DNA from: Bactrocera neohumeralis
Lineage: Eukaryota > Arthropoda > Insecta > Diptera > Tephritidae
Direction: 5' to 3'
Assembly: GCF_024586455.1 (NCBI RefSeq)
Contig: NC_065921.1
Coordinates: forward strand, 45,530,574-45,594,573
DNA length: 64,000 bases
Shown here: one piece after another, positions 34,791-46,163 of the stretch
Layout: every line of letters begins with the position of its first letter
How positions within the stretch are numbered: the first letter of the stretch is position 1
Made by a program: the position numbers and the translations under genes
Notes under the pieces: generated by a model
Database searches by the model: none
What the model was told of the DNA's origin: nothing
What the model saw: the letters and a program-made list of their open reading frames with translations, nothing else

Positions 34791-35080
34791 CTGATAGCCA
34801 TCAGAGCCTTCTCGATTCAGCTTTTATATGCTCAATTGAGTAAAAAACCTCGGGGTGGTCATGTGAATTTGCTGAATAGTCAGAAGTTACACAAAGGTAA
34901 ATCAGGCGAATGCGGTGGTTGCAGCACGATATTAGTTGAAAATGTGGGAAAATGATCAAGAATAACCAACGCAGTATGAGATGGTGCATTATCGCACTTC
35001 TTACTTCAATAAATTCAAGCATAGTAAAAATCGAAGAATTCACTTTTAGGGCCTCACAAAACGACGCGTATCTCAAATAC
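34790..35080 (-). pseudogene. Mariner transposase fragment (catalytic part)
   Basis: The minus strand reads CDNAPSHTALVILDHFPTF in one frame, which carries the second catalytic Asp of mariner. It continues QPPHSPDLPLCNF, where the third catalytic Asp is replaced by Asn, then a stop and LFSKFT. Other residues of the family appear in a second frame (IEHIKAESRR), so there is a frameshift. Only about 95 codons remain and no TIRs were found. Confidence 0.65.
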
Positions 35081-35329
35081 TAATGAATATTTTGACGTAA
35101 AATTTAGCATAGATGTCACTAACATTACTACCAATTTACAGAAAAAATTTTACCGATTCGGAAAACAGGCGAAGTATAAATTAAAATATCACCTTTCAAT
35201 TTGATCACAATAGTACAGCCGACATATCTAGCAAAAAGTATTGACCCAACCCACAGAACTACTATTGTCTGTAAAGGCGCTTGTCTCAATTTCAATTGTA
35301 TATCTCATTCGCTGACCGATATTTTCGGT

Positions 35330-36086
35330 TCACATATTTGGTTCCTAGCGGCCTCAATGGTTTTGGTTGGATTTGAAAAAGTTTTGGTAAGAAGGTGGCT
35401 TGCTTTGTAGAACTTATTTGTGAAAAACTGTATCCCGTTATCAAATGGAATTAAATATAATGTTACATGGGAATTAGGCGTGGTTGTAGTCCGATTTCGT
35501 CCTTTTTCATACAGTAACATAGGAATATGGGACAAAAAGCTAGGTACTAAATTTAGTCAAAATCTTTCTGTCCCCGAGATATTATAGGTAGTGACACGAC
35601 TGTCGTACAATTTTCACATTGGCTCCCGCAAAGCCCTTTCACACCATCTCGGAGGTAAAATTTAATATGTCTAGTGAAAGTAGTTGTTGCTGTTGTAGCG
35701 GAAAAATTCTGCTGAGTTAGAGTTCTTGGTCGGATAAAAATACGCGTCAGTTCCGGTTACGTAGACCCGACTTTCGTGGGAGCACTAATTAGTAATTTAT
35801 TGCGCTTTTAGTGGTTTTTAAAATTCCGTTATATAGGAAGTGAGCTGGGTTATCCTCAGATTTCATGCATTTTCAGACTGTCGGAAGGAGTTCTTATAAT
35901 ATTTGCGGTTAATGGTTTTCGCAATTTTTTTGTACCAAGAAACCCGCATACGGACGGACAGACAGACAGCCAGTCACTTTTCTCGTCATCCTGATCATAT
36001 TATTCTATCTCCCTTAATGTTAGGTAATACGTAATACGGAACAAAACTATTACAATCTGTAGCAACGGGCTGCAAGAGTGTAAAAT
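35330..36086 (+). repeat. Family T1 repeat
   Basis: It holds family signatures: GAATTAGGCGTGGTTGTAGT, TTATTGCGCTTTTAGTGGTT, a GGACGGACAGACAGACAGCC tract near 35953, and the end GGGCTGCAAGAGTGTAAAAT. Non-coding. Confidence 0.55.
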
Positions 36087-37029
36087 GCAAATTTTCGCCA
36101 AACACCATGCAAGGAGAAGAAAAAACTTAAACAATTTCACCAGATATAGTTTAGACGGTAAACAACTTTTGCATAGTGGCAGGGGTTCTCAAAAATAAAT
36201 CTAAGATATTTTTAGTTAACATACTTTTTTCTTTTGAAAGCTTCTATGGCAAAGTGCAAATACATATATAGAAATGATTTTAAAGTCTAATATGTAGTCG
36301 AAAGACCAATGTTTCATAGAAACTTTTATTTCGGTATTCTTTACTCAAATAAATGATAATAATTTTTATTATTACATATTACCACGTTTGCGTATTACAA
36401 TCTCTGAATAGCTTGTAAACGATTGCATACTGACATGCAATTTGGATAAAGTTTGAGTGTACGACTTCTTCGTTCTACTTCGGATGCACTTTTTATTGGG
36501 TTTGCCTCACGCAAATAAAAGTAATTTCGTATTGATTTCCAATCTCATATAGAATTAGGTCTAAAAAATGTTAAAGATATGAAATATATGACAAAAAGTG
36601 GTATTTAGAATATTTATACTCGTCTTTTATTGCCCCTGCTGTGTAAGATTCGCCAAATCGTTTACATCCAAGTTGGAGACATCTCTTTGAATGCAGAGAT
36701 CTTAGGAGCATTATTCACTGTTTTTGCTACTGAGCTACTAATAGAATACTGGTATGTATCGCCATACAGATGGCTCTAAAATAAAATAGGAGAGAAACAA
36801 ATTAAATTGAATGATTATAATAAATGATACTTGTACTCTGATAAATAAAAAAATATATCCTCAAGTAATTGCTTACAACTTAAACACGTTTGAAAACCTT
36901 AACGTTAGTTACATGTGGGCTATGTTAAGTTTTCGCCAGATTTTACATATGTATTTTAGTCACAAAAATACACTGCTATGAGAAAAATATGTTCTCTCAT
37001 TTTCATTGAGATAATCACATATTGGCCGT
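36087..37029. other. No gene recognised
   Basis: AT-rich sequence without recognisable coding content. Confidence 0.5.
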
Positions 37030-37300
37030 TATACTCGTATACGGTATAAAGTGACCCGAAAATTCGAAAATCTGTGTATTAGGCAAGTGGGAGCTTACGC
37101 CGTTTTGACTTACAGACTTACTGTTGTCAGGAGAGGGTTATTCCTGAGCTTCAATTATATAGCTCTCATCGGTATCGTTGGACTTGGACAAATTTTGGTC
37201 ATAAGATGGCATGCTTTATTCGTACAAAGTTTTATCTCGTTATATTAATTGCTTCTTGATTAGTACGCTGGACAGTGAGAAAAACCGAAGGAATTAAAAT
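37030..37300 (+). repeat. Family T1-related repeat fragment
   Basis: It contains GTTGGACTTGGACAAATTTT, TACAAAGTTTTATCTCGTTA and TTGATTAGTACGCTGGA, matching the body of the copy in the palindrome spacer (58070-58200). Confidence 0.45.
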
Positions 37301-37679
37301 TGTGTTACAAGTTATGTCATTATATATACGTTTCGCATAAAGTTTTTTCATTTTTCAATTGTTGTTTTATTCGACTTTGTCACGAATGATTTTCCAGTAC
37401 GAATATTTCATTTGAGGTATTTATTGTATTCACAGTTTATGGGATATTTCATATATGGCAACTTTGCCCGATATTTGACATTTAAACAGTGAGCGCACAA
37501 AGTTAGATTTATAGCAAATTAATTTTTACTTCTTGAATAAAAATGTCTCATTTAAATGGAAAGCAAAATATATTGAAAGCGCTCAGCTACAAATGTATAC
37601 TGAACATAACCGCTAATGATTCTATTATGTACATATATATACTTATTACGTAAAATTACCTACCGAAGTTATTTTCTAC

Positions 37680-38480
37680 AATTTTGTTCAAGGCAGTGAC
37701 GCAGAGGGTAACGATATCCTAATAAATTTTGCCATTGATGCAGCGCTTATTTTGGCTAATCGGAGAAGTAGCCATTTGGGTCTACCAAAATCTTCGCAAT
37801 GGGTCAATAATGTTCTTCCCAGATTTAATAGTGGCCGCATGCAACAAATGTTGCGCATAGAAATCTTTGAGTTCAACTATATGTTATCCTTAGTCAAGCA
37901 GGACCCTGTTTTCCAAAACAAAAATTGTGTTACACAATTACCAATCGATCTTCAACTAATGATAACACTTTTTCGTCTGGGATCATGTGGAGAGAGTGCA
38001 TCTATTAAGAAGATTGCAACATTGTTCGGAATAGGCGATGACGGAACAGTTACCAAAGTGACAGAGCGGGTTATCACCGCATTGATTAACTTAAAATCTA
38101 CATTTTTATGTTGGCCATCTAGAGAAGAAAGGCGAAAGATTGTCACAAAAACAATGGAAGAGCTTCCAGGTTGCATTGGCTATGTTGACGGTACTGAAAT
38201 CAGATTAGCAGAGTCTCCTTCGAAAGATCACGAACTATACTTCCATGCCATAAAAATGAAAATAGTATGTAACTATTCATTAAGAATTAGACAAGCGACA
38301 ATAGGATACCGAGGAAGCGTCCATGATGCTAAAATTTTTGCCGAATACTTTCTGTTGATTCGCCGTCTTGCATGGCACCTGCTTCAGTCGAATTATGCCA
38401 AGCTCGTGCCTTTGTATAGCATTGGTGCAAGTGCCTTGCCTTTAGCTTCACTAAATCCAATCCAACCCCAGACCATCCTT
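37680..38480 (+). pseudogene. PIF/Harbinger transposase (DDE_4 nuclease) fragment
   Basis: The open frame begins upstream of the first usable start (FVQGSDAEGNDILINFAIDA) and runs to 38483. It has an N-terminal helical region, then LPIDLQLMITLFRLGSCGES (typical of Harbinger nucleases), GCIGYVDGTEIRLAESPSKD with the first catalytic Asp, and GYRGSVHDAKIF with the second. The third catalytic acid and the C-terminus are missing; the frame instead ends on the antisense of the Myb-like gene. Harbinger nuclease acts with a separate Myb-like DNA-binding protein, and a piece of one follows in convergent orientation. TIRs are not certain. Confidence 0.75.
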
Positions 38481-38636
38481 TAAAATTGTTTTATAATACA
38501 CCTGCGCTGTCGGCTTTTCAGTCGGACGATTGTCTCGCATGTACATACATATGTATGCAATTAATTTCTGTTGCTCCTCATTGCTCCATTTCCTGTATGG
38601 TGCTTTGCGTACACGTTTTGGTTTGGTCTTAAACAA
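38451..38636 (-). pseudogene. Myb/SANT-like DNA-binding protein of the Harbinger element, N-terminal part
   Basis: Starting at 38636, the product has a basic start (KPKRVRKAPYRKW), then WSNEEQQKLIAYI and RPTEKPTAQVYYKTIL, which is the trihelix/Myb-like pattern of the second Harbinger protein. It faces the nuclease gene and overlaps its final codons, which suggests that an internal deletion joined the two genes. Sixty-one codons remain. Confidence 0.6.
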
Positions 38637-38949
38637 ATATTTGGCATTATTTTATTTACATTTACACTTTTAATGCATATTTTAATTTTACTTACAATTT
38701 TGCTTCCATCAGATTCCATTTTCAAATGTAAATAAAGTCAGCTGATCAGAGATGCCAGTTTACCATAATTAATAAACAAGCTCAACACAGTGGGAATAGC
38801 GGTGAAATTGTTTTTCACGTAAAACAAAAACAAAATAGATAACACATCGGTAAATATGGGAATATTGCCACCTGAGAATTTTAACATGCTAGATAACATT
38901 TAACTGTGAACAGCATAATTATTTGACTTTTGCATTAACTACTTAATTA

Positions 38950-41765
38950 GTTCTTACGATCTAAAGGGCAGGTCTAGAGGATGCAGTCTTTGAAGTCGTC
39001 GTGTGTCCTCACTGTTGCCTAATAAGTTTATGGCGTGTGTGTTGGGATGGAAATTTAGTCTTGTGATGTATTTAGAGCTGTATCTTTTTATTTCGTCAAT
39101 CACCGTAGATGTGTCCAGATCCTTGTGGAGATGGATATTTTTGATATACCACGGAGCCTTAGCAATCAGTCTAAGAGTTTTTGACTAGTATCTTTGAATA
39201 ATATTTATATTGGATTTACTTGCAGTGCCCCAAATTTGAATGACATAAGACCATACAGGTTTTAACACAGCTTTGTAGAGAAGCATTTTGTTTTTCAGAC
39301 TAAGTTTAGACTTGGGGCCAAGCAACCAATACATTTTTCTTGTTTTAATTTTGAGCTGTGTTCTCTTGGCTCTGATATGTTCACGCCAAGTAAGTCTTTT
39401 ATCTAAATGTAATCCGAGGTATCTTACACTATTGGATTTAGGAATTATTACTCCAATAAGATTTCCGCTGGGGCACTCTTCTTTTCTCAATGTGAAGGTG
39501 ATTTGAGCAGATTTTGAGGCGTTTACCGAGATGTTCCAGTTTCTAAGCCAGGATTGCAATTGATCTAGCTGTGCTTGTGCGGTTTCAGCAGCTTCACTAG
39601 CCGAGTAGGAGGATGAAAGTATAGCAGTGTCGTCTGCGTAGGTGGCAACTATTAATTTATCGTCTTCTAGTATTGGCATGTCTGCGGTAAAAACTGTGTA
39701 GAGCGTTGGTCCCAGAACACTACCTTGGGGGACTCCTGCTTTTATCTCGTGTATGTCCGAGATTTCGTCTTGAATTTTAACGTAGAAATGCCTGAAACTC
39801 AGATAGGATCTGAGGAAGAGATAGAGCGGGGTAGGTAGTATCTTTTTAATTTTGTACAGTAGGCCAGGGTGCCAGACTCTGTCAAATGCCTGCTGAATGT
39901 CTAGGAAAATCGCACAACAAAACTTCTTCTCTTCCAGACTACAAAGTATAGATTTCACAATACGATGGCATTGTTCCGGTGTGCCGTGCATTTGTCTGAA
40001 ACCAAATTGATGATCTGGGATGATCGATTGCCTTTCCAGCTCTGGCAGTAGTCTTGGAAGAAATATTCTTTCGAGTATTTTCGAGAATATTGTCAGTAGG
40101 CTTATTGGTCTATATGAAGATAACTCATTTTCCGGCTTGTTTGGCTTTGGTATCATAGTTATTTCAGCACATTTCCACTGCGTAGGGAAATTACTTAGCC
40201 AGAAGCTACAGTTAAAAAGCAACACTAGAAATAATAGGCATTTCTTGGGAAGATTTTTGATTGTCCATGCGTCGATATTGTCGTGACCTGGAGACTTTGA
40301 ATTTTTTATCCGCGAAATTTCCGACTGAACTTCTGAGAGTCTTACGCTTGTTAGAGGTTTATCCATTGGGCATGGACTGTCGATGTATTCTTCAACGTCC
40401 CGGCGTTGGCTGGTACTGTTGAAGTTAAATGGCTCAAATGAAGCTTTAAGATGGTTGGCAAAAGCATGAGCTTTGCTTGTGTTTGATCTACACCAAGAAT
40501 TGTTGGCATCTTTTACCGGAGCCTGTCTTACGGTGGGCCGTTTTAGGTATTTGGCGGCCTTCAATATACTATAGTCCCCGTCCTTGTTTGGATCAACATT
40601 TTTGAGGTATTCACCTATCGATTCTTCTTTAAGTTCAGCCAACTTAGTTTAAAGCTCCTTGGTTGCTTTGTTAAGGGCTGTTTTGTCATTTGGATTCCTG
40701 CTGTTGTGCCAAATCCTTCGAAGTCGCCTCTTGTGTTTAACCAATTCAGAGACTTCATCAGAATATGGTTGCCTATTTCTTTGTGTTCTAAAAAGGCGCT
40801 AAAAAGGCGGCTTCGTGTATTTTGTTGGTAAATATTTCCACAGCATCATCTAAATCTCTTGTTGAGTTAATCTCCATGTTGAGATTAATATTGGACTCAA
40901 GTCGGGCTTGAAAAAGTTTTATGTCAGATCTCTTTTTTAATATACGCTGCTTCTGAGCAGTGACTAAAGCAGGCGAATTAAAATTAATAATGAGAGCAGA
41001 ATGATCTGAGCTAAGATCGTCATCATTGATTATTTCGAGGAGATTGGAATCAATTCCTAAGTGAACAGCAAAATCGATTAAATCAGGTATCTTGTTAGGA
41101 TCAGTGGGCCAGTAAGTGGGCCTGCCGGTAGAAAGAACGTTAAGATTTTTTTCTGTTATACATTTGTATAGTTCGCGACCTTTCGGATTAGTAAGACGAG
41201 ATCCCCACCATGTATGTTTGGCATTGAAATCACCACCAGCCAGAAATCGACTGCCCGGTTTGTTGAAAAACGTAATAAATGACTTTTTATCTATTTTGAA
41301 ACGCGGAGGTAGATAAAGTGCGGTAATGGCGATTCCTCCATTAACGCTTGTGATTTCAATAGAGGCTGCTTGAACTGAAGGCAACGAGATTGGTTCTAGT
41401 ATCTTATATTTTAAAGCGGACTTAACAATAATAGCAGATCCACCATGTGCCTTACCATCAGGATGGTTGCAAGTAATAAGATCGTAACCATTAATTTCAA
41501 AAAAAGACTTGATAGTGAAATGAGTTTCGGATATCATAAGTATATCTATGTTTTTATTTACAATGAAATGTTCGACTTCTAACCTATGATTACTTAGTCC
41601 ATTGGCGTTCCAGATAGCCATCTTTAGACTTAATTGCATAATTTTGCAACAAGGGAAGACATCATGGTTAATAGCGCTGAGGTCAGCTCAATTTGTTTAG
41701 AGATCAGAGCTTCTAGCTTTTCTAAATTGTTGTTACTGCATGCAGCAGTGCTTTGTTGTCCTCGA
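38950..41765 (-). mobile_element. Jockey-type LINE, 5'-truncated
   Basis: It contains the tail of ORF1 (NNLEKLEALISKQIELTSAL, near 41650-41740) and the whole of ORF2. At about 41765 it meets the partial LTR of the errantivirus-like element. Motifs place it in the jockey/Juan/BS group. No long A tail is visible at the 3' end. Confidence 0.75.
38954..41639 (-). pseudogene. Jockey-type LINE ORF2: endonuclease and RT, few lesions
   Basis: From ATG 41639 the endonuclease reads MAIWNANGLSNH, ISETHF, FLAGGDFNAKHTWWGSR and DDLSSDHSALII (40788-41639). A frameshift lies at an AAAAAGGCGCT duplication near 40790-40800 and one in-frame TAA near 40650. RT (39185-40642) is complete with SSYRPISLL, AIFLDIQQAFDRVWH, AGVPQGSVLGPTLY and the catalytic ATYADDTAIL. 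Near 39186 a CAG-to-TAG type stop precedes the last 75 codons (SKTLRLIAKAPWYIKN to LHPLDLPFRS, stop 38954). Only three lesions make it one of the least decayed LINEs here. Confidence 0.85.
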
Positions 41766-41893
41766 GCAACAATGATATTGTTTATTTGCAGAATATTGCT
41801 GAATTGAGTTTCTGTTTACAGTTGCAACATTCTTGTCAGTATATTTTACTAGCTACGACAACTTTGTTGTTGTGTATTTTGTTAGCTATGCTA
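41766..41893 (-). repeat. Partial 3' LTR
   Basis: It matches 43728-43847 (shared TATTGTTTATTTGCAGAATA and AGTATATTTTACTAGCTACG). It stops after the first third, where the LINE begins. Confidence 0.75.
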
Positions 41894-41904
41894 ACCTATT
41901 ATTG

Positions 41905-42003
41905 GTGGGATAAGAAATGAATTTCTGTTTTTTGGTTTGACTATGATATATAAAACTAATGATAGTGTTACTACAACAAGAATTGGTAAAAAGCTTGAGC
42001 TAA
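41905..42003 (-). pseudogene. Env-like C-terminal membrane tail
   Basis: Directly after the gag stop, another minus frame reads SSSFLPILVVVTLSLVLYII, then a short basic tail ending at the 3' LTR. A single hydrophobic segment in this position fits the end of an errantivirus Env. The remainder of env is deleted, so this is only a remnant. Confidence 0.45.
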
Positions 42004-42797
42004 TTGAAATAATGTTTTTGCATTTGATTAGAGCTACCTCCATTTTTTGTATATATTGAATAGTTTCTTAAGTTAATGTTTTGAATTTCAAGGCAGGAAG
42101 CGTATGCTTCGGGTAGGTTTCTGGGGCGTTGAATGACTAGCATTCTAGGCAATTCGCCGTTTAGGCCTCTGATAAATATATCAAGGGCTCGATTCCTATA
42201 GGTTTCCAGTAGAACATTATTTGTTTCTCTTGAATAATCATGACTCTTTATTTTGTTTATTATCAGCGATAGTTGGTGATTGACTCTTGCGTAGAATTGC
42301 TCTACGCTGAAGTGTTTTTCGGATAAGTTTCCTAGTTCCTGTTCTAGAATCCTAAGGTCGCGTTTGTCTGCATAGTGTAGTGACAAACAATTTTTGATTG
42401 TTCCCCAATCATCATTGAATATGTTGTATGAGATTAAGGCCGGATCTGCAGGGCCTTTAATTTTCTGCCTAATATGTCGTAGGATGGCTCTGTACAGTGG
42501 CTTTGTTCTGACTACTTTGTAGTCCTGCAAAACAGATTCGACGTTGTGGATCCAGGATATGAATTGGATCGGATCTCCTTCGAATGTTGGGAGGTTCTTC
42601 ACGATGTCAGGTAATCTGCTAATTTCTATTAAGTCTGACTCAGTTAAGTGAATATGGTTATTTGAAACAGAACTTTCGTTATGGGGACTAATTCTACTTT
42701 CTAACTGGTTTATCCTATAGCTCAATATTTTTGATTGTTCTATTTGTGCATTAACAGCACCTGTTAGGTGTGTAATAGCTTCTTGAATTTGCTCCAT
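42000..42797 (-). CDS. Ty3/gypsy (errantivirus-like) gag, intact frame
   Basis: The 265-codon frame from ATG 42797 (MEQIQEAITHLTGAVNAQIE) has an N-terminal coiled-coil region and then LPTFEGDPIQFISWIHNVES, the capsid-domain signature of insect gypsy elements. ILRHIRQKIKGPADPALIS, helices with HFSVEQFYARVN and a GLNGELPRMLVIQRP region follow. Gag forms the particle shell. It ends at 42000 close to the deletion that removed pol. The frame has no internal lesion, in contrast to the rest of the element, and is therefore probably a young copy. Whether it is still made is unknown. Confidence 0.78.
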   Translation of the reverse strand: MEQIQEAITHLTGAVNAQIEQSKILSYRINQLESRISPHNESSVSNNHIHLTESDLIEISRLPDIVKNLPTFEGDPIQFISWIHNVESVLQDYKVVRTKPLYRAILRHIRQKIKGPADPALISYNIFNDDWGTIKNCLSLHYADKRDLRILEQELGNLSEKHFSVEQFYARVNHQLSLIINKIKSHDYSRETNNVLLETYRNRALDIFIRGLNGELPRMLVIQRPRNLPEAYASCLEIQNINLRNYSIYTKNGGSSNQMQKHYFN

Positions 42798-43430
42798 TAC
42801 TGTGATTTACAACTTTTTTAGATTTGTTTTATATATCGGGTATAAATTCTAATTGACCGACTGTATTTATGTTGGTAACAATTTTTTTTAGATTTTTTAT
42901 ATATCGGGTACTTATTATAATACTTAAAATTTATTTGACCGATATTTATTGCTATGCAATATTTTTAATATATTGAGAAGTTATAATTTTTATGTAAGCT
43001 TAACAGTAGCTTTGGACGGTCCACTTGGTCCTGTTTGAAGCGTCAGTCCTCTACTGGGGGGTGGATGATGTCACTTTAGGCGTTGATTTGGCGGCTTTTT
43101 GTTTTAGTTGCCCACTTTATAAGTATTTTTAATTTGATTTGTCAAACACTTAGCTTTGTTGTTTAACAAATCTTAAGATATGTCACGACACTTGACGCGC
43201 TTTTTTTGCGGCGTTTTTTGCGTACACTTGTAATTAAATTTCCGAACAAAGTCCAAATACTGTTTTTAATGACTTATGTCAAACTCGACTGAACTTTCTA
43301 TAAAAATTAAATTCCGCCGTTTATCCTTCTGGATAATGATATTTGTGCGTACAGATGCACTTTAATACTTTTGGTGTAGGCAACTTCAAGTTTTTTAAAG
43401 TTCTAGGCGCCAGTTAATGGTTGCCACCAA

Positions 43431-43847
43431 ATAATTAATTACTCGCTCTTTTGAATTGTAAAGTTGAGCTCAAATTTCTTTATTGATTACATTTCTTTTA
43501 TACAAAATTTCGCTTATTTACTATAAACTTACATATGTACGAATTCTTACTTACTAGTACTTATTTCTATATACTCTATAATGATAACGTAAGCAATAAT
43601 TATAGCAAAACAGCAAACCTCAGTTTGGTCGAGAAACGGCCTACATTGCGGCGGCACGGCTTCCGCTCTGGTTAAGTGCCAACGAAATGTGCTGTTGTTG
43701 TAAATTTTGGAAATCAACTTTATTGAGCAACAATTATATTGTTTATTTGCAGAATATTGCTGAATTGAATTTCTGTTTATAGTTCTTGTCAGTATATTTT
43801 ACTAGCTACGATAACGTTATTGTTGCGTATTTTTTTAGCTATGCTAG
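43431..43847 (-). repeat. 5' LTR, about 417 bp
   Basis: It starts with TAGCATAGCTA-type sequence and ends AGCGAGTAATTAATTAT just before the primer-binding site. It includes an AATAAA signal (minus strand, CAATAAAGAAATTTGAGC) near its end, as expected for the R region. Confidence 0.7.
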
Positions 43848-46163
43848 CTGTGATAACTTGTATGCATAAACATATACATATATTCCTATACTCGTATGTA
43901 CATTTGGTTTAGCATAAGTCACTTATACGCAACGTCAACCCGCAAATAAACGCATCATAGCCAAATAAATAGTCAGCTGACTAGCATGAACATTTGTAAA
44001 GGGCGGTTGAAGTCTTCGCACAAGCAGCCAGGAGCAGCAAACAGAGGCAACAACAAAAATATAATGTCTTTTACATTTTATGTTAACCACGCTCCGTCGC
44101 TTTGAGGTTACGATTGTAGTGGCAAAAAACTGAAGTGAATCAGCTCAGCAGCTGCGATGACTGGTTTTGGCACAATTAATTTGATTATGCGTCTTATATG
44201 AAACACATGTGCATACATCGTTCTGATTTACATGATTATATATGTATATAAAAATATTTGTAAATGTATAAATGCGTTAAACTTCTTTATGGGAATTGCA
44301 GCAGTGTGTGTCAAAAATATATCTAATATAAATATTTTAGAATTTTGGGATGACTTTATATCGGATATGTGCGTTATCTCAATTAAAATTAGTGAAAACT
44401 TTATCTAGTCCCTTTATAACTAACATCAGAAATTTCGAGCAACCAGCTGCCTTTAGTCGATATGATGGTATGGTTAAGGAATGTGAGGTACATTAACGAA
44501 ACCTGGGGCGCATTTAATTAGAATGTGGTATGTTAATGGCATGTGATTTAATATAATTTTCGCTTTGATTGTAATCCATTCTACTTTCGCTACTATTTTC
44601 AATATTGCCAGCACCAAGGAATTTTACCGGCTTTTAACCCAGCAAGTTGTAAGAGTATGAAATGATCGGTTACACCTTAACTTAGCCATTCCTTGCAGTG
44701 ACTTGCGTTTAGTCAAATGTTTTTTACGTACTGACTTTTCTTATTTATAACGGTGACGCTAAAATGAAACGAAAGTGTACAATTGGGACTACCACAAACT
44801 GCAATCACTTAGATGCTTACACTTCTCAGTTGTACTTTGCTTTTAATAGATAATTTCAAAATTTTTAAGTGAGCGTAATGAAATTTCTGCGGCACTGCAC
44901 GCAACTAGCCTTTCAGTTTCAGATATCGGTCTCAAAATTTTCACGGGTTCTTTTCTTATTACGAAGCTTTAACATTCAACTGCCATTAAAACTGACCGAT
45001 ATAAAAGAGATCATTGTATAGAAAACACTTTTATATTTCAGAATAACTTCATTTAATTTGGCACAAAGTGTTATCCAAAGCATCGCTGCAATCTCTGAAG
45101 ATATTGATCAGTTCAATCATTCATTTAATCTGACTGAGCGAAATCATTTAATTTTTTATGCTATAAAAAAAGGCACCTGTGAAGCCAAAGCTTTTTCTTG
45201 TTTTTTTTTTTAATTAATTTTGTATACATGCGCTATAAATCAGACTTTAATTCACATTGAGAAAATGCGATATCATATGATTTACTGTGTTAAGTTGGCA
45301 CATATAAAATTGTTTGAAAAGTGTGCAGTCCGAATATATGACTCTTTAGTTAGACTTATTAGATATATACTCAGCTTACACCTTACCAAACTTCTGAAAC
45401 TAAAACCCATTTTCCTTTTATATTATTAGAAAAAGTTATACAAAAGGGGCAAAATTTATTTAAAAGTCGTATGAATCTATTTCACTAATTCTTATTTTAC
45501 CTTGTAAAGTTGAAATTCATCTAAAATTATTATCATTGAAATTATTTCACACAACAATGTAGACGCAAAAAAAACTATGGAATATGGTTTTCAGATTAAA
45601 AATACATACACGCAAATACATTAATGCATAGGTAATTATGTCTACTAATTTAAAATTTACTATAAGTCCAGTGCTTCGTCGTATTGGCAAACTTTTAAAG
45701 CGTGAAACAATGCTTTAATCATTTCCTTGCCGCACCCATGCATTATCAAGCGTGGACAGACATACACGTCCACATTGTAAACGCACGCTCGGTGATTAGG
45801 CCACCTCAAGCCTTAGTAATGGCTTGGCAGAGCAATACATATTATATGACTTCCAAGTGTATGAACGCGGAAATGCTACAAATTATCAAATGACAACAAT
45901 AGTCATAGCAGTTGTAAGGCGTTAAAACCGAAATGTGGCGCAGTGGTTTGATACCGGTTATGCCTAACTAGTAGAACATCACTCACATACAAGTTTACTT
46001 ATATACATTCACTCCCTAAGTTACAGCCTTTCGGCTATAGGTGTATTCGAGCAGAGCAGTGCAGGCTTGACAAAGTAGCGGAATTGTCAGACCACCAGCA
46101 GTCTTGGTGGTTTGCAGCAATATTATATGTAAGTATATGTATATATCTCGCCGGGGCCTCCAT
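43848..46163. other. No gene recognised
   Basis: AT-rich. It contains a family T1 terminus at 44640-44715 (AAGTTGTAAGAGTATGAAAT, then GGTTACACCTTAACTTAGCC). Near 45935, TGGCGCAGTGG resembles a Pol III A box without a convincing B box. Confidence 0.5.

Larger units (their letters stand above)
41766..43847 (-). mobile_element. Errantivirus-like (Ty3/gypsy) LTR element, internally deleted
   Basis: The order on the minus strand is a 5' LTR (43431-43847), a probable primer-binding site reading TGGTGGCAACCATTAACTGG just inside it, a leader, gag (42000-42797), a short env-like tail and a partial 3' LTR (41766-41893). The two LTR pieces match closely over their shared 125 bp. Protease, RT, RNase H, integrase and most of env are missing. 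The 3' LTR is cut by the junction with the Jockey LINE. Confidence 0.75.

Noticed and set aside
45930..46060. Possible tRNA or SINE (TGGCGCAGTGG A-box-like)
   Set aside because: No B box at the normal spacing and no cloverleaf could be drawn.
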